In this document: in pieces, positions 57,412 to 64,000 of the stretch
Position numbering within the stretch: position 1 is the stretch's first letter
How the letters are laid out: the number at the start of each line of letters is the position of its first letter
Assembly (NCBI RefSeq): GCF_000380145.1
Contig: NZ_KB904587.1
Location: 184,899 to 248,898 of the forward strand
Origin: Streptococcus thoraltensis DSM 12221
Lineage (GTDB): Bacteria > Bacillota > Bacilli > Lactobacillales > Streptococcaceae
Length of the DNA: 64,000 nt
Reading direction: 5' to 3'
Notes under the pieces: generated by a model
The model's input: the letters and a program-made list of their open reading frames with translations, nothing else
The model's database searches: none
Told to the model about the DNA's origin: nothing
Position numbers and translations under genes: made by a program

Positions 57412-57798
57412 CTATTGAAACTGATGTTTGATGCTGAAGGTTCGTAGGCTTTCTTTTACGTCGATAACCAGAGAGCCATCTTCAAGCAAACTTGTTTTTT
57501 GCAGACTGTTGGAGCCAAAGTTATCACTAAGATATGGCAAGTCATAAAAGCTCAATTGTCCCATCTGATCAAGAAAGGAAATAGACTCAATCGCTCTTCC
57601 CAAAGCTGCCTTTTCAAGAAGGTAGCCTTTATCTGGAAATTCTCCTCGTTCTTGCCAGAATTCTGCTTTAAAATGAAGCTGTAAAGCAGAAAGACGTTCG
57701 TCTTGCTTCTTCACCATTCCAATATGAAGCAAATAAGCAGCATTAATAGTCAACACTTCATCAGATAAATGGAGATTTATCCTAGCTAAATTTGTCAT
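57412..57798 (-). CDS. Hypothetical protein, 128 residues, downstream of recJ
   Basis: A soluble protein (TNLARINLHLSDEVLTINAA at the start, then YLLHIGMVKKQDERLSALQL) with no motif I know. The C-terminal half (SLLEDGSLVIDVKESL) looks like a beta region. It starts three bases after the recJ stop, so it is cotranscribed and probably translated with recJ. Similar genes occur after recJ in other streptococci as far as I recall; function unknown. Confidence 0.65.
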   Translation of the reverse strand: MTNLARINLHLSDEVLTINAAYLLHIGMVKKQDERLSALQLHFKAEFWQERGEFPDKGYLLEKAALGRAIESISFLDQMGQLSFYDLPYLSDNFGSNSLQKTSLLEDGSLVIDVKESLRTFSIKHQFQ

Positions 57799-57801
57799 AA
57801 A

Positions 57802-60003
57802 TTACCCCAATAACCAATCGTAGATTTCTTTTGGTGTTCCTAAGGCCATGAGTTCCTGGTATTTGACGGTTTTTTTCAATTCTTGGTAGATCTGGCTACT
57901 TTCGATTTCTTTTTTCTCAGCTTCTTTATTGACAGTCATGACGCCATCTTCGATGCTCACAAAGCCCAATTCTTCAAAAACCTGGATCATCTTGACCAAG
58001 AGATAATCTTCAATCTTTAGGTATTGACTGAGTTCTTTTAATTTATAGCGAATGTCAAATTCTGGGAATTGGTAGATCGTTTTATATAATTTGGCAAACT
58101 GTTGACGCGTGCCAAAACCTGACAAATAATAGGGTGTCTTGATGTTATTTTTAAAATAAATAGCTTCTAAATCATTAGCTGCAAACCAAGTTTTTAGGTC
58201 ATCAGGATTTTCAGGTAAATCCACTAGAACTGCTGAGTGACTTTGGGATAAATCAGCCGTTAGAGCTGGCACATCAAAAGGTAGACGAGCATTCTTAGCA
58301 CGAATATCAAATAGTTGAACTCCTTCAACACGCGCATCTACCAACATCAGTTGTAAGGTTGTTTGACCATTCCAAACATTTATAGAAAGTGTCACAGCTA
58401 GCTCTAGTTGCTGTGCTTGCTGAAATTCTTGTAACAAGGCACCTTGATTAAAGGCAACCACATCAAACGTTGCACCTTCCTGACTAACCTTTAGTTTTAA
58501 ATGCGCATTGTTTTGCCCCATGCTTCTAGCCTGTGTGATTTCAAAATCCTTAAGCCAGAAAACAGGCTTTTTGTGATCCATGCCAAAAGGTGCCAAACGC
58601 TCTAAGCTCTTGAGTGACTCTAAACTTAAATCAGGCAAGGACAATGCTTCATCCAGTATCAAGGTATTTTTAACACTAGTATCAATCTGCCTATCCTCAA
58701 CATACTGGCAAAGAATATCAGACAAGGTTTCTAGATTTTCAGCTGGCAACGTCATTCCAGCAGCACCAGCATGACCGCCAAAGGCTGTAAAAATATCACG
58801 ATGATTATCTAAAGCATCAAAAATATTTAAAACGTCAAGTGAGCGTGCTGAGCCTTTGGCAAGACCATTTTCAATAGTTAGGACAATAACTGTTTGAGAG
58901 ATATTTTCTAAAATTCGTCCTGCCACAATTCCTAAGACGCCTGGATGCCAGCCTTCTTTGGCTAAAACTTGTACTGGTTTCGTCAAATCGACCATGCTCA
59001 TGGCTTCATCGTAGATGGTTTGCACCAGTTCTTTACGTTCTTCATTTTTCGCTTTGATGTCTAGGGCAATGGCTTGTGCTTCTTCATCGTCAAAACCCGT
59101 TAACAGCTCAATAGCAGGGTTGGGATCAGTCAGACGTCCCAAAGCATTCAGTTGTGGGGCAATGCTAAAACCAACAGTCTCTTCATTGATGGTTTCTGGG
59201 CTAATATCTGAAAGCTTTAAGAGTTCTTGCAGACCAATACGCTCAGTTTGTTTGAGCATTTCAAGACCAACCTTAACCATGATACGATTCTCGTCCGTTA
59301 AACTAACCATATCAGCAATGGTTCCAATGGCTACCAAGTCCAGAAATTCACTTGGGATAGACTCTAAAAGAGCACAGGATAATTTAAAGGCAACCCCCAC
59401 TCCTGCCAAATGCTTGAAAGGGTAATTTGCTTTCGGGTGTTCTGGATGCACAATGGCAAAAGCTTCTGGCAGGTCAACAGGCATGCTGTGGTGGTCTGTC
59501 ACGATAACATCAACACCCCGGTCTTGTGCATAGGTAATCACCTCGTGTCCGGCGACACCATTATCCACTGTCACAATCAGTGAAATGTCTTGTTGCTCAA
59601 TAAAATATTGATAGACACTTAAGTTGGGACCATAGCCATCCGTGAAGCGGTTAGGCAGATAGACCTGTACCTCAGCTCCCATCATCTCCAAGGTTTCCTT
59701 AACGATACTAGCGCTTGTCATACCGTCAGCATCGTAATCACCATACACCAAAATCTGTTCACCCTTTTCAATAGCCTGACGAATTCGGCTAACAGATTTT
59801 TCCATGTCGTGTAATAAAAAGGGGTCGTGAAGTTTAGATAAATCCGCATTTATAAAGTCGTCCAAAGCTTCTTCTGTATTAATCCCACGCTCAACTAAAA
59901 GCTTGGCAGCAATAGCATCCAGTCCTCTTTTTTTTGCTAGTTTTAAAAAGCCCTCATCTGCTTCTTTATCTTCAATTTTCCAATCGTATTTAGACCTTAT
60001 CAT
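57802..60003 (-). CDS. recJ: Single-stranded-DNA exonuclease RecJ
   Basis: A 733-residue 5'-3' exonuclease of recombination and repair. The DHH phosphoesterase motifs are present: LVYGDYDADGMTSASI (near 82-97), VTVDNGVAG, and VIVTDHHSMP, with FGGHAGAAGMTL of the DHHA1 domain near 400. An OB-fold region and a C-terminal Firmicute-type RecJ extension (about 560-733) follow. Complete in length. Confidence 0.94.
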   Translation of the reverse strand: MIRSKYDWKIEDKEADEGFLKLAKKRGLDAIAAKLLVERGINTEEALDDFINADLSKLHDPFLLHDMEKSVSRIRQAIEKGEQILVYGDYDADGMTSASIVKETLEMMGAEVQVYLPNRFTDGYGPNLSVYQYFIEQQDISLIVTVDNGVAGHEVITYAQDRGVDVIVTDHHSMPVDLPEAFAIVHPEHPKANYPFKHLAGVGVAFKLSCALLESIPSEFLDLVAIGTIADMVSLTDENRIMVKVGLEMLKQTERIGLQELLKLSDISPETINEETVGFSIAPQLNALGRLTDPNPAIELLTGFDDEEAQAIALDIKAKNEERKELVQTIYDEAMSMVDLTKPVQVLAKEGWHPGVLGIVAGRILENISQTVIVLTIENGLAKGSARSLDVLNIFDALDNHRDIFTAFGGHAGAAGMTLPAENLETLSDILCQYVEDRQIDTSVKNTLILDEALSLPDLSLESLKSLERLAPFGMDHKKPVFWLKDFEITQARSMGQNNAHLKLKVSQEGATFDVVAFNQGALLQEFQQAQQLELAVTLSINVWNGQTTLQLMLVDARVEGVQLFDIRAKNARLPFDVPALTADLSQSHSAVLVDLPENPDDLKTWFAANDLEAIYFKNNIKTPYYLSGFGTRQQFAKLYKTIYQFPEFDIRYKLKELSQYLKIEDYLLVKMIQVFEELGFVSIEDGVMTVNKEAEKKEIESSQIYQELKKTVKYQELMALGTPKEIYDWLLG

Positions 60004-60052
60004 GTCTCTTTTTTACTCTTTTCTATTCAGAAATCAATCTTTACTAGTATAT

Positions 60053-60086
60053 CAAAAAAAGGTCTAAGAATCATTCTTAGACCATA
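60053..60086 (-). terminator. Terminator after the aldo-keto reductase gene
   Basis: GGTCTAAGAAT, C, ATTCTTAGACC with a run of seven T on the minus-strand 3' side: an eleven-base perfect stem. Confidence 0.92.
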
Positions 60087-60113
60087 GCTTATCGACGGAA
60101 TGTCTTTTTGTTT

Positions 60114-61097
60114 TTAGTAAGCCCCACGAATATAATCATGGACTTCTTTCCAGTAGAACTCACTAAGTTTTTCCAGTTCTGCACTTGAAAAATTGTTAAC
60201 AGATGCTGCGGCAATATTACTTGCCACTTGTTCTGGATTTTTAAAGCCTGGAATTACGGTTGAAATACCTTCTTGTTGCAAGAGCCATTTAATAGATGCT
60301 TGAGCTAGATTATTGCGATTTTCTGCAATCCAACGTACTTGTTCAACCAAGTCAATAGCTTTTTCAAATGGCAGACCACCAAAGGTTTCACCGACATTAA
60401 AGGCTTTGCCATCTTTGTTAAAATGGCGGTGATCATTTTCAGGAAAAATCGTATCTTTAGTGTATTTACCTGACAAAAGCCCGTTTGCTAATGGCACACG
60501 TGCTAAAACTCCGACCTCTTGTTTTTTAGCCTGTGCAATCATTTCATTAACTGGTTTTTGACGCAAAAGGTTAACAATAACTTGCAAACTGCTTGCATCT
60601 GAATTGTCTAAAACGAATTTCCCTTGAGTATCTGTCTCAACAGAAACCCCGTAATAACGAATAAGCCCTTCTTGTTTTAGCTGCTCCAAAACGGTGAAAA
60701 CAGCTAAATCTTCAAGAACTTCTGTTGATGGGCAGTGAATTTGGTACAAATCAAGGCATGATGTCCCAAGATTTTGCAAACTATTTTCACAGTAAGCACG
60801 CACCTTGTCATAAGTGTAGTTATCTAGGTCAGCAAAATCATCTTTGCGACCGAACTTAGTTGCTACGTAAATACGCTCATTTCGCTCTTTAAGCAGTTGA
60901 CCAAGCAAACGCTCACTACGACCACTGCCGTAAACATCTGCTGTGTCAAAAAAATTGACACCCTGATCAACCGCAGAATGCAGGCTTTCTAGTGCTACTT
61001 CTTCAGACGTATCGCCCCAGTCACCGCCAATAGCCCAAGTTCCTAAACTAACCTCGCTGATTTCCATATCAGTCTTTCCTAAACGATTGTATTTCAT
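60114..61097 (-). CDS. Aldo/keto reductase
   Basis: A 327-residue NAD(P)H-dependent TIM-barrel reductase. MKYNRLGKTDMEISEVSLGT is the family start. FFDTADVYGSGRSE carries the catalytic Asp and Tyr, VATKFGRK the Lys, and the DLYQIHCPS segment the His. VIPGFKNPEQVASN binds the cofactor near the C-terminus. The ATG at 61097 is seven bases after AAAGGAT. The natural substrate is unknown. Confidence 0.88.
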   Translation of the reverse strand: MKYNRLGKTDMEISEVSLGTWAIGGDWGDTSEEVALESLHSAVDQGVNFFDTADVYGSGRSERLLGQLLKERNERIYVATKFGRKDDFADLDNYTYDKVRAYCENSLQNLGTSCLDLYQIHCPSTEVLEDLAVFTVLEQLKQEGLIRYYGVSVETDTQGKFVLDNSDASSLQVIVNLLRQKPVNEMIAQAKKQEVGVLARVPLANGLLSGKYTKDTIFPENDHRHFNKDGKAFNVGETFGGLPFEKAIDLVEQVRWIAENRNNLAQASIKWLLQQEGISTVIPGFKNPEQVASNIAAASVNNFSSAELEKLSEFYWKEVHDYIRGAY

Positions 61098-61201
61098 AAA
61101 GACATCCTTTTGACAGTTATTATACTTTTTCATACATAAGAGACTAGACTTTCAATTGTCTTCTTCAATGGATTAAGGTCTAACACTAAACGAAGACGAT
61201 T

Positions 61202-61966
61202 TTATTTATAATTAAATACTTTTCTTGCCATAAAATCGCTAAGGCGTGGGAATAGGGTATAGATTTTATGGGTTGCAGCCAAACTCAAGGGCATGTTAAG
61301 CTCACGTTTGTTTTTACCCATCGTTTTAATAATCTTTTTAGCCACATAATCAGGTTTGAGAGTGAATTTTTCAACACTTTTGAGGTAGTCGCCTGACGGG
61401 TCTGCCTTATCGAAGAATTTCGTCGCAATCGGTCCTGGATTAACGGTTGTCACGTAGACCTTCTTGTCAGCTAGTTCTAAGCGTAGGGCGTTTGAAAATC
61501 CGATTACCGCAAATTTTGTCGCTGAATAAATGGTTGATTTTGCAGAGGCAATCAAACCAGCCATTGAAGCGATATTGATGATATGCCCATGACCTTGCTC
61601 AACCATCCGTTTTCCAACGAGCCGTGAGAAATGAATACTTGCTAGGGTGTTTACATCAAACATTTCTTCAATCTCATCAAAATCGTAATCATCAAAGGTT
61701 TTGAATTCTCCAAAACCAGCATTATTAACCAAAATATCAATACGACCGTACTGGAGATAAATCTGGTCAATAATCGAAATTACCGCTTCTCTATCTGTAA
61801 TATCAAGGCCGATACAAGTCTTATTTTCTACATGTCGATACATGTCTTCCAGTTTTTCCTGACGGCGTCCTAAAAGAACCAAGCCGTCTTCATTTGGAAG
61901 AAGCTTAATGATTTCTTCAGCAATACCTCCTGAAGCACCTGTTATGACAATAATGCGTTGACTCAT
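61202..61966 (-). CDS. Short-chain dehydrogenase/reductase
   Basis: A 254-residue classical SDR. TGASGGI is at 8-14, NNAG in the middle, and the catalytic Ser and YSATK (about 150-154) are intact. Sequence details ([33 protein letters not shown]) place it with the DltE/YqjQ-like group of oxidoreductases of unknown substrate. The start overlaps the rnz stop by four bases. Confidence 0.87.
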   Translation of the reverse strand: MSQRIIVITGASGGIAEEIIKLLPNEDGLVLLGRRQEKLEDMYRHVENKTCIGLDITDREAVISIIDQIYLQYGRIDILVNNAGFGEFKTFDDYDFDEIEEMFDVNTLASIHFSRLVGKRMVEQGHGHIINIASMAGLIASAKSTIYSATKFAVIGFSNALRLELADKKVYVTTVNPGPIATKFFDKADPSGDYLKSVEKFTLKPDYVAKKIIKTMGKNKRELNMPLSLAATHKIYTLFPRLSDFMARKVFNYK

Positions 61967-62895
61967 AGTATCTCCACCTCATCTAAATCAAAAACAACCT
62001 TTACATTTTCAAAGACTTTAGTAGCATCACGCTCCAATTGACGACAGTCTCTAGGTAGAAAACGTGGACTGATATGATTGAGAAGCAACCGTTTAGCTCC
62101 TGCTTTTTTCGCCACTTGTGCTGCCTGCATATTGGTTGAGTGACCATGAGACTTGGCTAACTGCTCATCACCTTTGCCGTAGGTTGATTCGTGAACCAAA
62201 ACATCAGCGTCTAAACCAAGGCGAACACTGGCATCTGTTTTTCGGGTGTCACCCAAGATGGTCACGACCTTGCCTTTTTTAGGTTCTGAAACAAAGTCTT
62301 TGGCGATAATTTTGGTACCGTCTTCCAAAACAATGTCTTGCCCATTTTTGACCTTGCCAAACAAAGGACCAAATGGAACACCTGCTGCTTTGAGAGCATC
62401 CGCATCTAGACTGCCTTCTAAATCCTTTTGAACCACACGGTAACCCACACAGAATATACTGTGATTGAGCTCTTGCGCATAGACTTGGAATTTATCCGTT
62501 TCCATGATTTTACCAAGACTGCCCGCATCAAATTCATGAAAATGAATGCGGTAAGGCAAGCGAGAACCTGTCACACGCAGACTAGACATGACAAAAGACT
62601 TAATCCCTTTGGGACCATAAATGTCAATATCTGTCTGCTCTTCGCTGGATTGGAAAGCACGGCTTGACAAGAACCCTGGCAAACCTAAAACATGGTCTCC
62701 ATGAAGGTGGGTAATGAAAATCTTACTGACTTTGCGTGGTTTAATGGTCGTTTCTAAAATTTGACGTTGGGTACCTTCCCCGCAGTCAAACATCCAAACT
62801 TCGTTAATTTCATCTAATAATTTTAAAACTAAACTGGAGACATTTCGCCCTTTGGCAGGCTGACCGGCTCCTGTTCCTAAAAATTGTAATTGCAT
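61963..62895 (-). CDS. rnz: Ribonuclease Z
   Basis: A 310-residue metallo-beta-lactamase endonuclease that trims the 3' trailer of tRNA precursors. The zinc motif HLHGDH is at 63-68 ([17 protein letters not shown]). [16 protein letters not shown] is the family N-terminus, and LGDTRKTD and NHISPRF hold further ligands. It is coupled with the SDR gene and 10 bases after the upstream hypothetical gene. Confidence 0.95.
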   Translation of the reverse strand: MQLQFLGTGAGQPAKGRNVSSLVLKLLDEINEVWMFDCGEGTQRQILETTIKPRKVSKIFITHLHGDHVLGLPGFLSSRAFQSSEEQTDIDIYGPKGIKSFVMSSLRVTGSRLPYRIHFHEFDAGSLGKIMETDKFQVYAQELNHSIFCVGYRVVQKDLEGSLDADALKAAGVPFGPLFGKVKNGQDIVLEDGTKIIAKDFVSEPKKGKVVTILGDTRKTDASVRLGLDADVLVHESTYGKGDEQLAKSHGHSTNMQAAQVAKKAGAKRLLLNHISPRFLPRDCRQLERDATKVFENVKVVFDLDEVEIL

Positions 62896-62905
62896 TGTTT
62901 CTCTT

Positions 62906-63544
62906 CTAATTTGCGGTGATATAAGCTATATATTGACGTTGTTCAAAACCATAGTAAACCTTGCCTTCTTGGGTCTCGAGCAATTCTGACAGCTCGTTTT
63001 GGTTAAAACTGGTAATTTTAGTAATATTAGCTTTGAGTTGATAAACTTGACTGAGTAAGGCTGACGCTGGGGTCACATCTTTCTTACCTGACTCATCAAA
63101 GCTCATCGGTGACATTTTGATGCGGTCATTTTCTTGGTAAATCTTATAACCTGGAAAAATTTCTGCCAAATCAAAGAAAATTTGGGTACTGATAGGCTCA
63201 TTTGTTTCAGAGAAAACTTGAGCGATTTGATCCTCATTTTCAAAAGCGAAGCCATATGATTTTCCAGATAGATTGAGTCGGACAAAGGGTTTCTCTTCAG
63301 CAAAACTAGGATTGTCTTGGAAAAGATCAAGTGCTTTTGAAATCTCAAAATAATAATCTGTCGCTACTTTTTGACCTTGCTTTTGATAGAGTTCTGCAAA
63401 GTAAGCATTGATAACGCTAGGTGGCGGTGTGATAAAAGCCAACTTTTGTTGATCATCCAGTGCGTCTAATTGTCTATCCAAATAAACCTTATCAAGGCTG
63501 GTAAATCCACCAAACTTGAGGGCTAAATCAATATAATCAGTCAT
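62906..63544 (-). CDS. Conserved hypothetical protein between hflX and rnz
   Basis: A 212-residue cytosolic protein ([20 protein letters not shown], then [20 protein letters not shown]) without any motif I recognise. It is predicted mostly helical in the first 100 residues and mixed afterwards. Its start overlaps hflX by eight bases and rnz follows closely, so it belongs to the hflX-rnz run. Function unknown. Confidence 0.75.
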   Translation of the reverse strand: MTDYIDLALKFGGFTSLDKVYLDRQLDALDDQQKLAFITPPPSVINAYFAELYQKQGQKVATDYYFEISKALDLFQDNPSFAEEKPFVRLNLSGKSYGFAFENEDQIAQVFSETNEPISTQIFFDLAEIFPGYKIYQENDRIKMSPMSFDESGKKDVTPASALLSQVYQLKANITKITSFNQNELSELLETQEGKVYYGFEQRQYIAYITAN

Positions 63545-64000
63545 AAAATTCTTCTAACTTCCATTTATTTTGGCTGGCGATATAGCCTGAAATCTCTTCG
63601 ACTTCTTCCGAAAAATCATAATGATCTAAAAGCGCCAATTTTTCGAGTGCATAAAGTTTATAGGCATCTTTCTGGTCAACCTTGATTGAAAAAGGCTCAA
63701 ATAAATCACGAATCTCATCAATAATCAGGTTACGAATGGACTGTCTGGCACCTTTATCTCGTGCTGAAATACGGACATTTGGAAAGGCCGTTGCACTGAA
63801 GTTTTCCACCTTGTCCATCTTATTGTAGATAGCCAGACGTGGAATATCCAACATCTCCAAATCTTTGAGTATCTCTAGCACCACTTTTTCATGTTCGCTG
63901 TGATTTGGATCACTCGCATCAATAACGTGTAACAACAAATCCACATGGCGACTTTCTTCTAAAGTTGACTTAAAAGCAGCAACAAGCTCGGTTGGCAAGT
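63537..64000 (-). CDS. hflX: GTPase HflX, C-terminal part (cut by the right edge)
   Basis: The last 154 or so codons of HflX, a ribosome-associated GTPase that splits stalled or hibernating ribosomes. Visible are the end of the G3/switch region (LPTELVAAFKSTLEESRHVD), VIDASDPNH, the G4 box NKMD, and the C-terminal domain. The N-terminal HflX domain and G1 motif lie beyond 64000. Its end overlaps the next gene. Confidence 0.9.
   Translation of the reverse strand, partial: LPTELVAAFKSTLEESRHVDLLLHVIDASDPNHSEHEKVVLEILKDLEMLDIPRLAIYNKMDKVENFSATAFPNVRISARDKGARQSIRNLIIDEIRDLFEPFSIKVDQKDAYKLYALEKLALLDHYDFSEEVEEISGYIASQNKWKLEEFYD

Overview
The window is a chromosomal segment from a low-GC Gram-positive bacterium of the genus Streptococcus, most like the pyogenic group. 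The evidence is the family-typical sequences of UvrB, Apt, the Rqc2/fibronectin-binding-type protein, MalX-MalC-MalD, the fused glutamine permease, MurT/GatD and RNase J2, plus repeats whose ends match the streptococcal BOX element. I cannot assign a species from sequence reading alone. No rRNA, tRNA, CRISPR array or intact mobile element was seen.

Layout. 1-6.5 kb is a maltodextrin region: MalR (minus strand), a decayed GH13 glycosidase, and malX-malC-malD. MalR/cre-type operators sit in the spacers of the left-edge and malX promoters; further sites lie near malR and upstream of malX. 6.6-9.9 kb holds uvrB and a CPBP-family membrane protease. 10-13.1 kb holds a glutamine transporter (fused binding protein-permease plus ATPase) behind a textbook GlnR box. 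13-17.5 kb holds a P-loop kinase-like protein, an ABC-F ATPase behind an attenuator with a three-codon leader ORF, and a membrane-anchored glycerophosphodiesterase. 17.5-22.6 kb holds two very small genes, obg, pepS, rsuA and a DUF1801 gene. 22.6-28.1 kb combines cdaA-cdaR-glmM (c-di-AMP and amino-sugar supply) with the divergent murT-gatD pair (peptidoglycan amidation). 28.3-33.8 kb holds an ABC-F protein, a membrane-anchored matrixin-like protease, an esterase and RNase J2. 34.5-37.5 kb is a TrpX-type ABC importer with a structured leader, and rqcH follows. 39.3-46.9 kb has an IS3 remnant, alsS-aldB (acetoin branch), a TPR-exporter-Nudix operon, a lactonase and a 61-residue protein. 47-51 kb has an IS4 remnant and the rhamnose operon rmlA-rmlC-(hypothetical)-rmlB. 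51-56.9 kb holds trmK-nif3-ZIP-FAD oxidoreductase, metA-dnaD and apt. 57.3 kb to the end is a minus-strand run from hflX (cut by the right edge) through rnz, SDR, aldo-keto reductase and recJ.

Between and inside these genes lies a family of palindromic repeats: an outer inverted-repeat element that in some copies carries a BOX-like core, plus solo cores, with at least twelve occurrences. Three occur inside decayed genes (GH13, IS3 and IS4 remnants), which suggests past mobility. The most promising regulatory signals are the ABC-F attenuator, the trpX leader, and a second dispersed hairpin repeat present twice.
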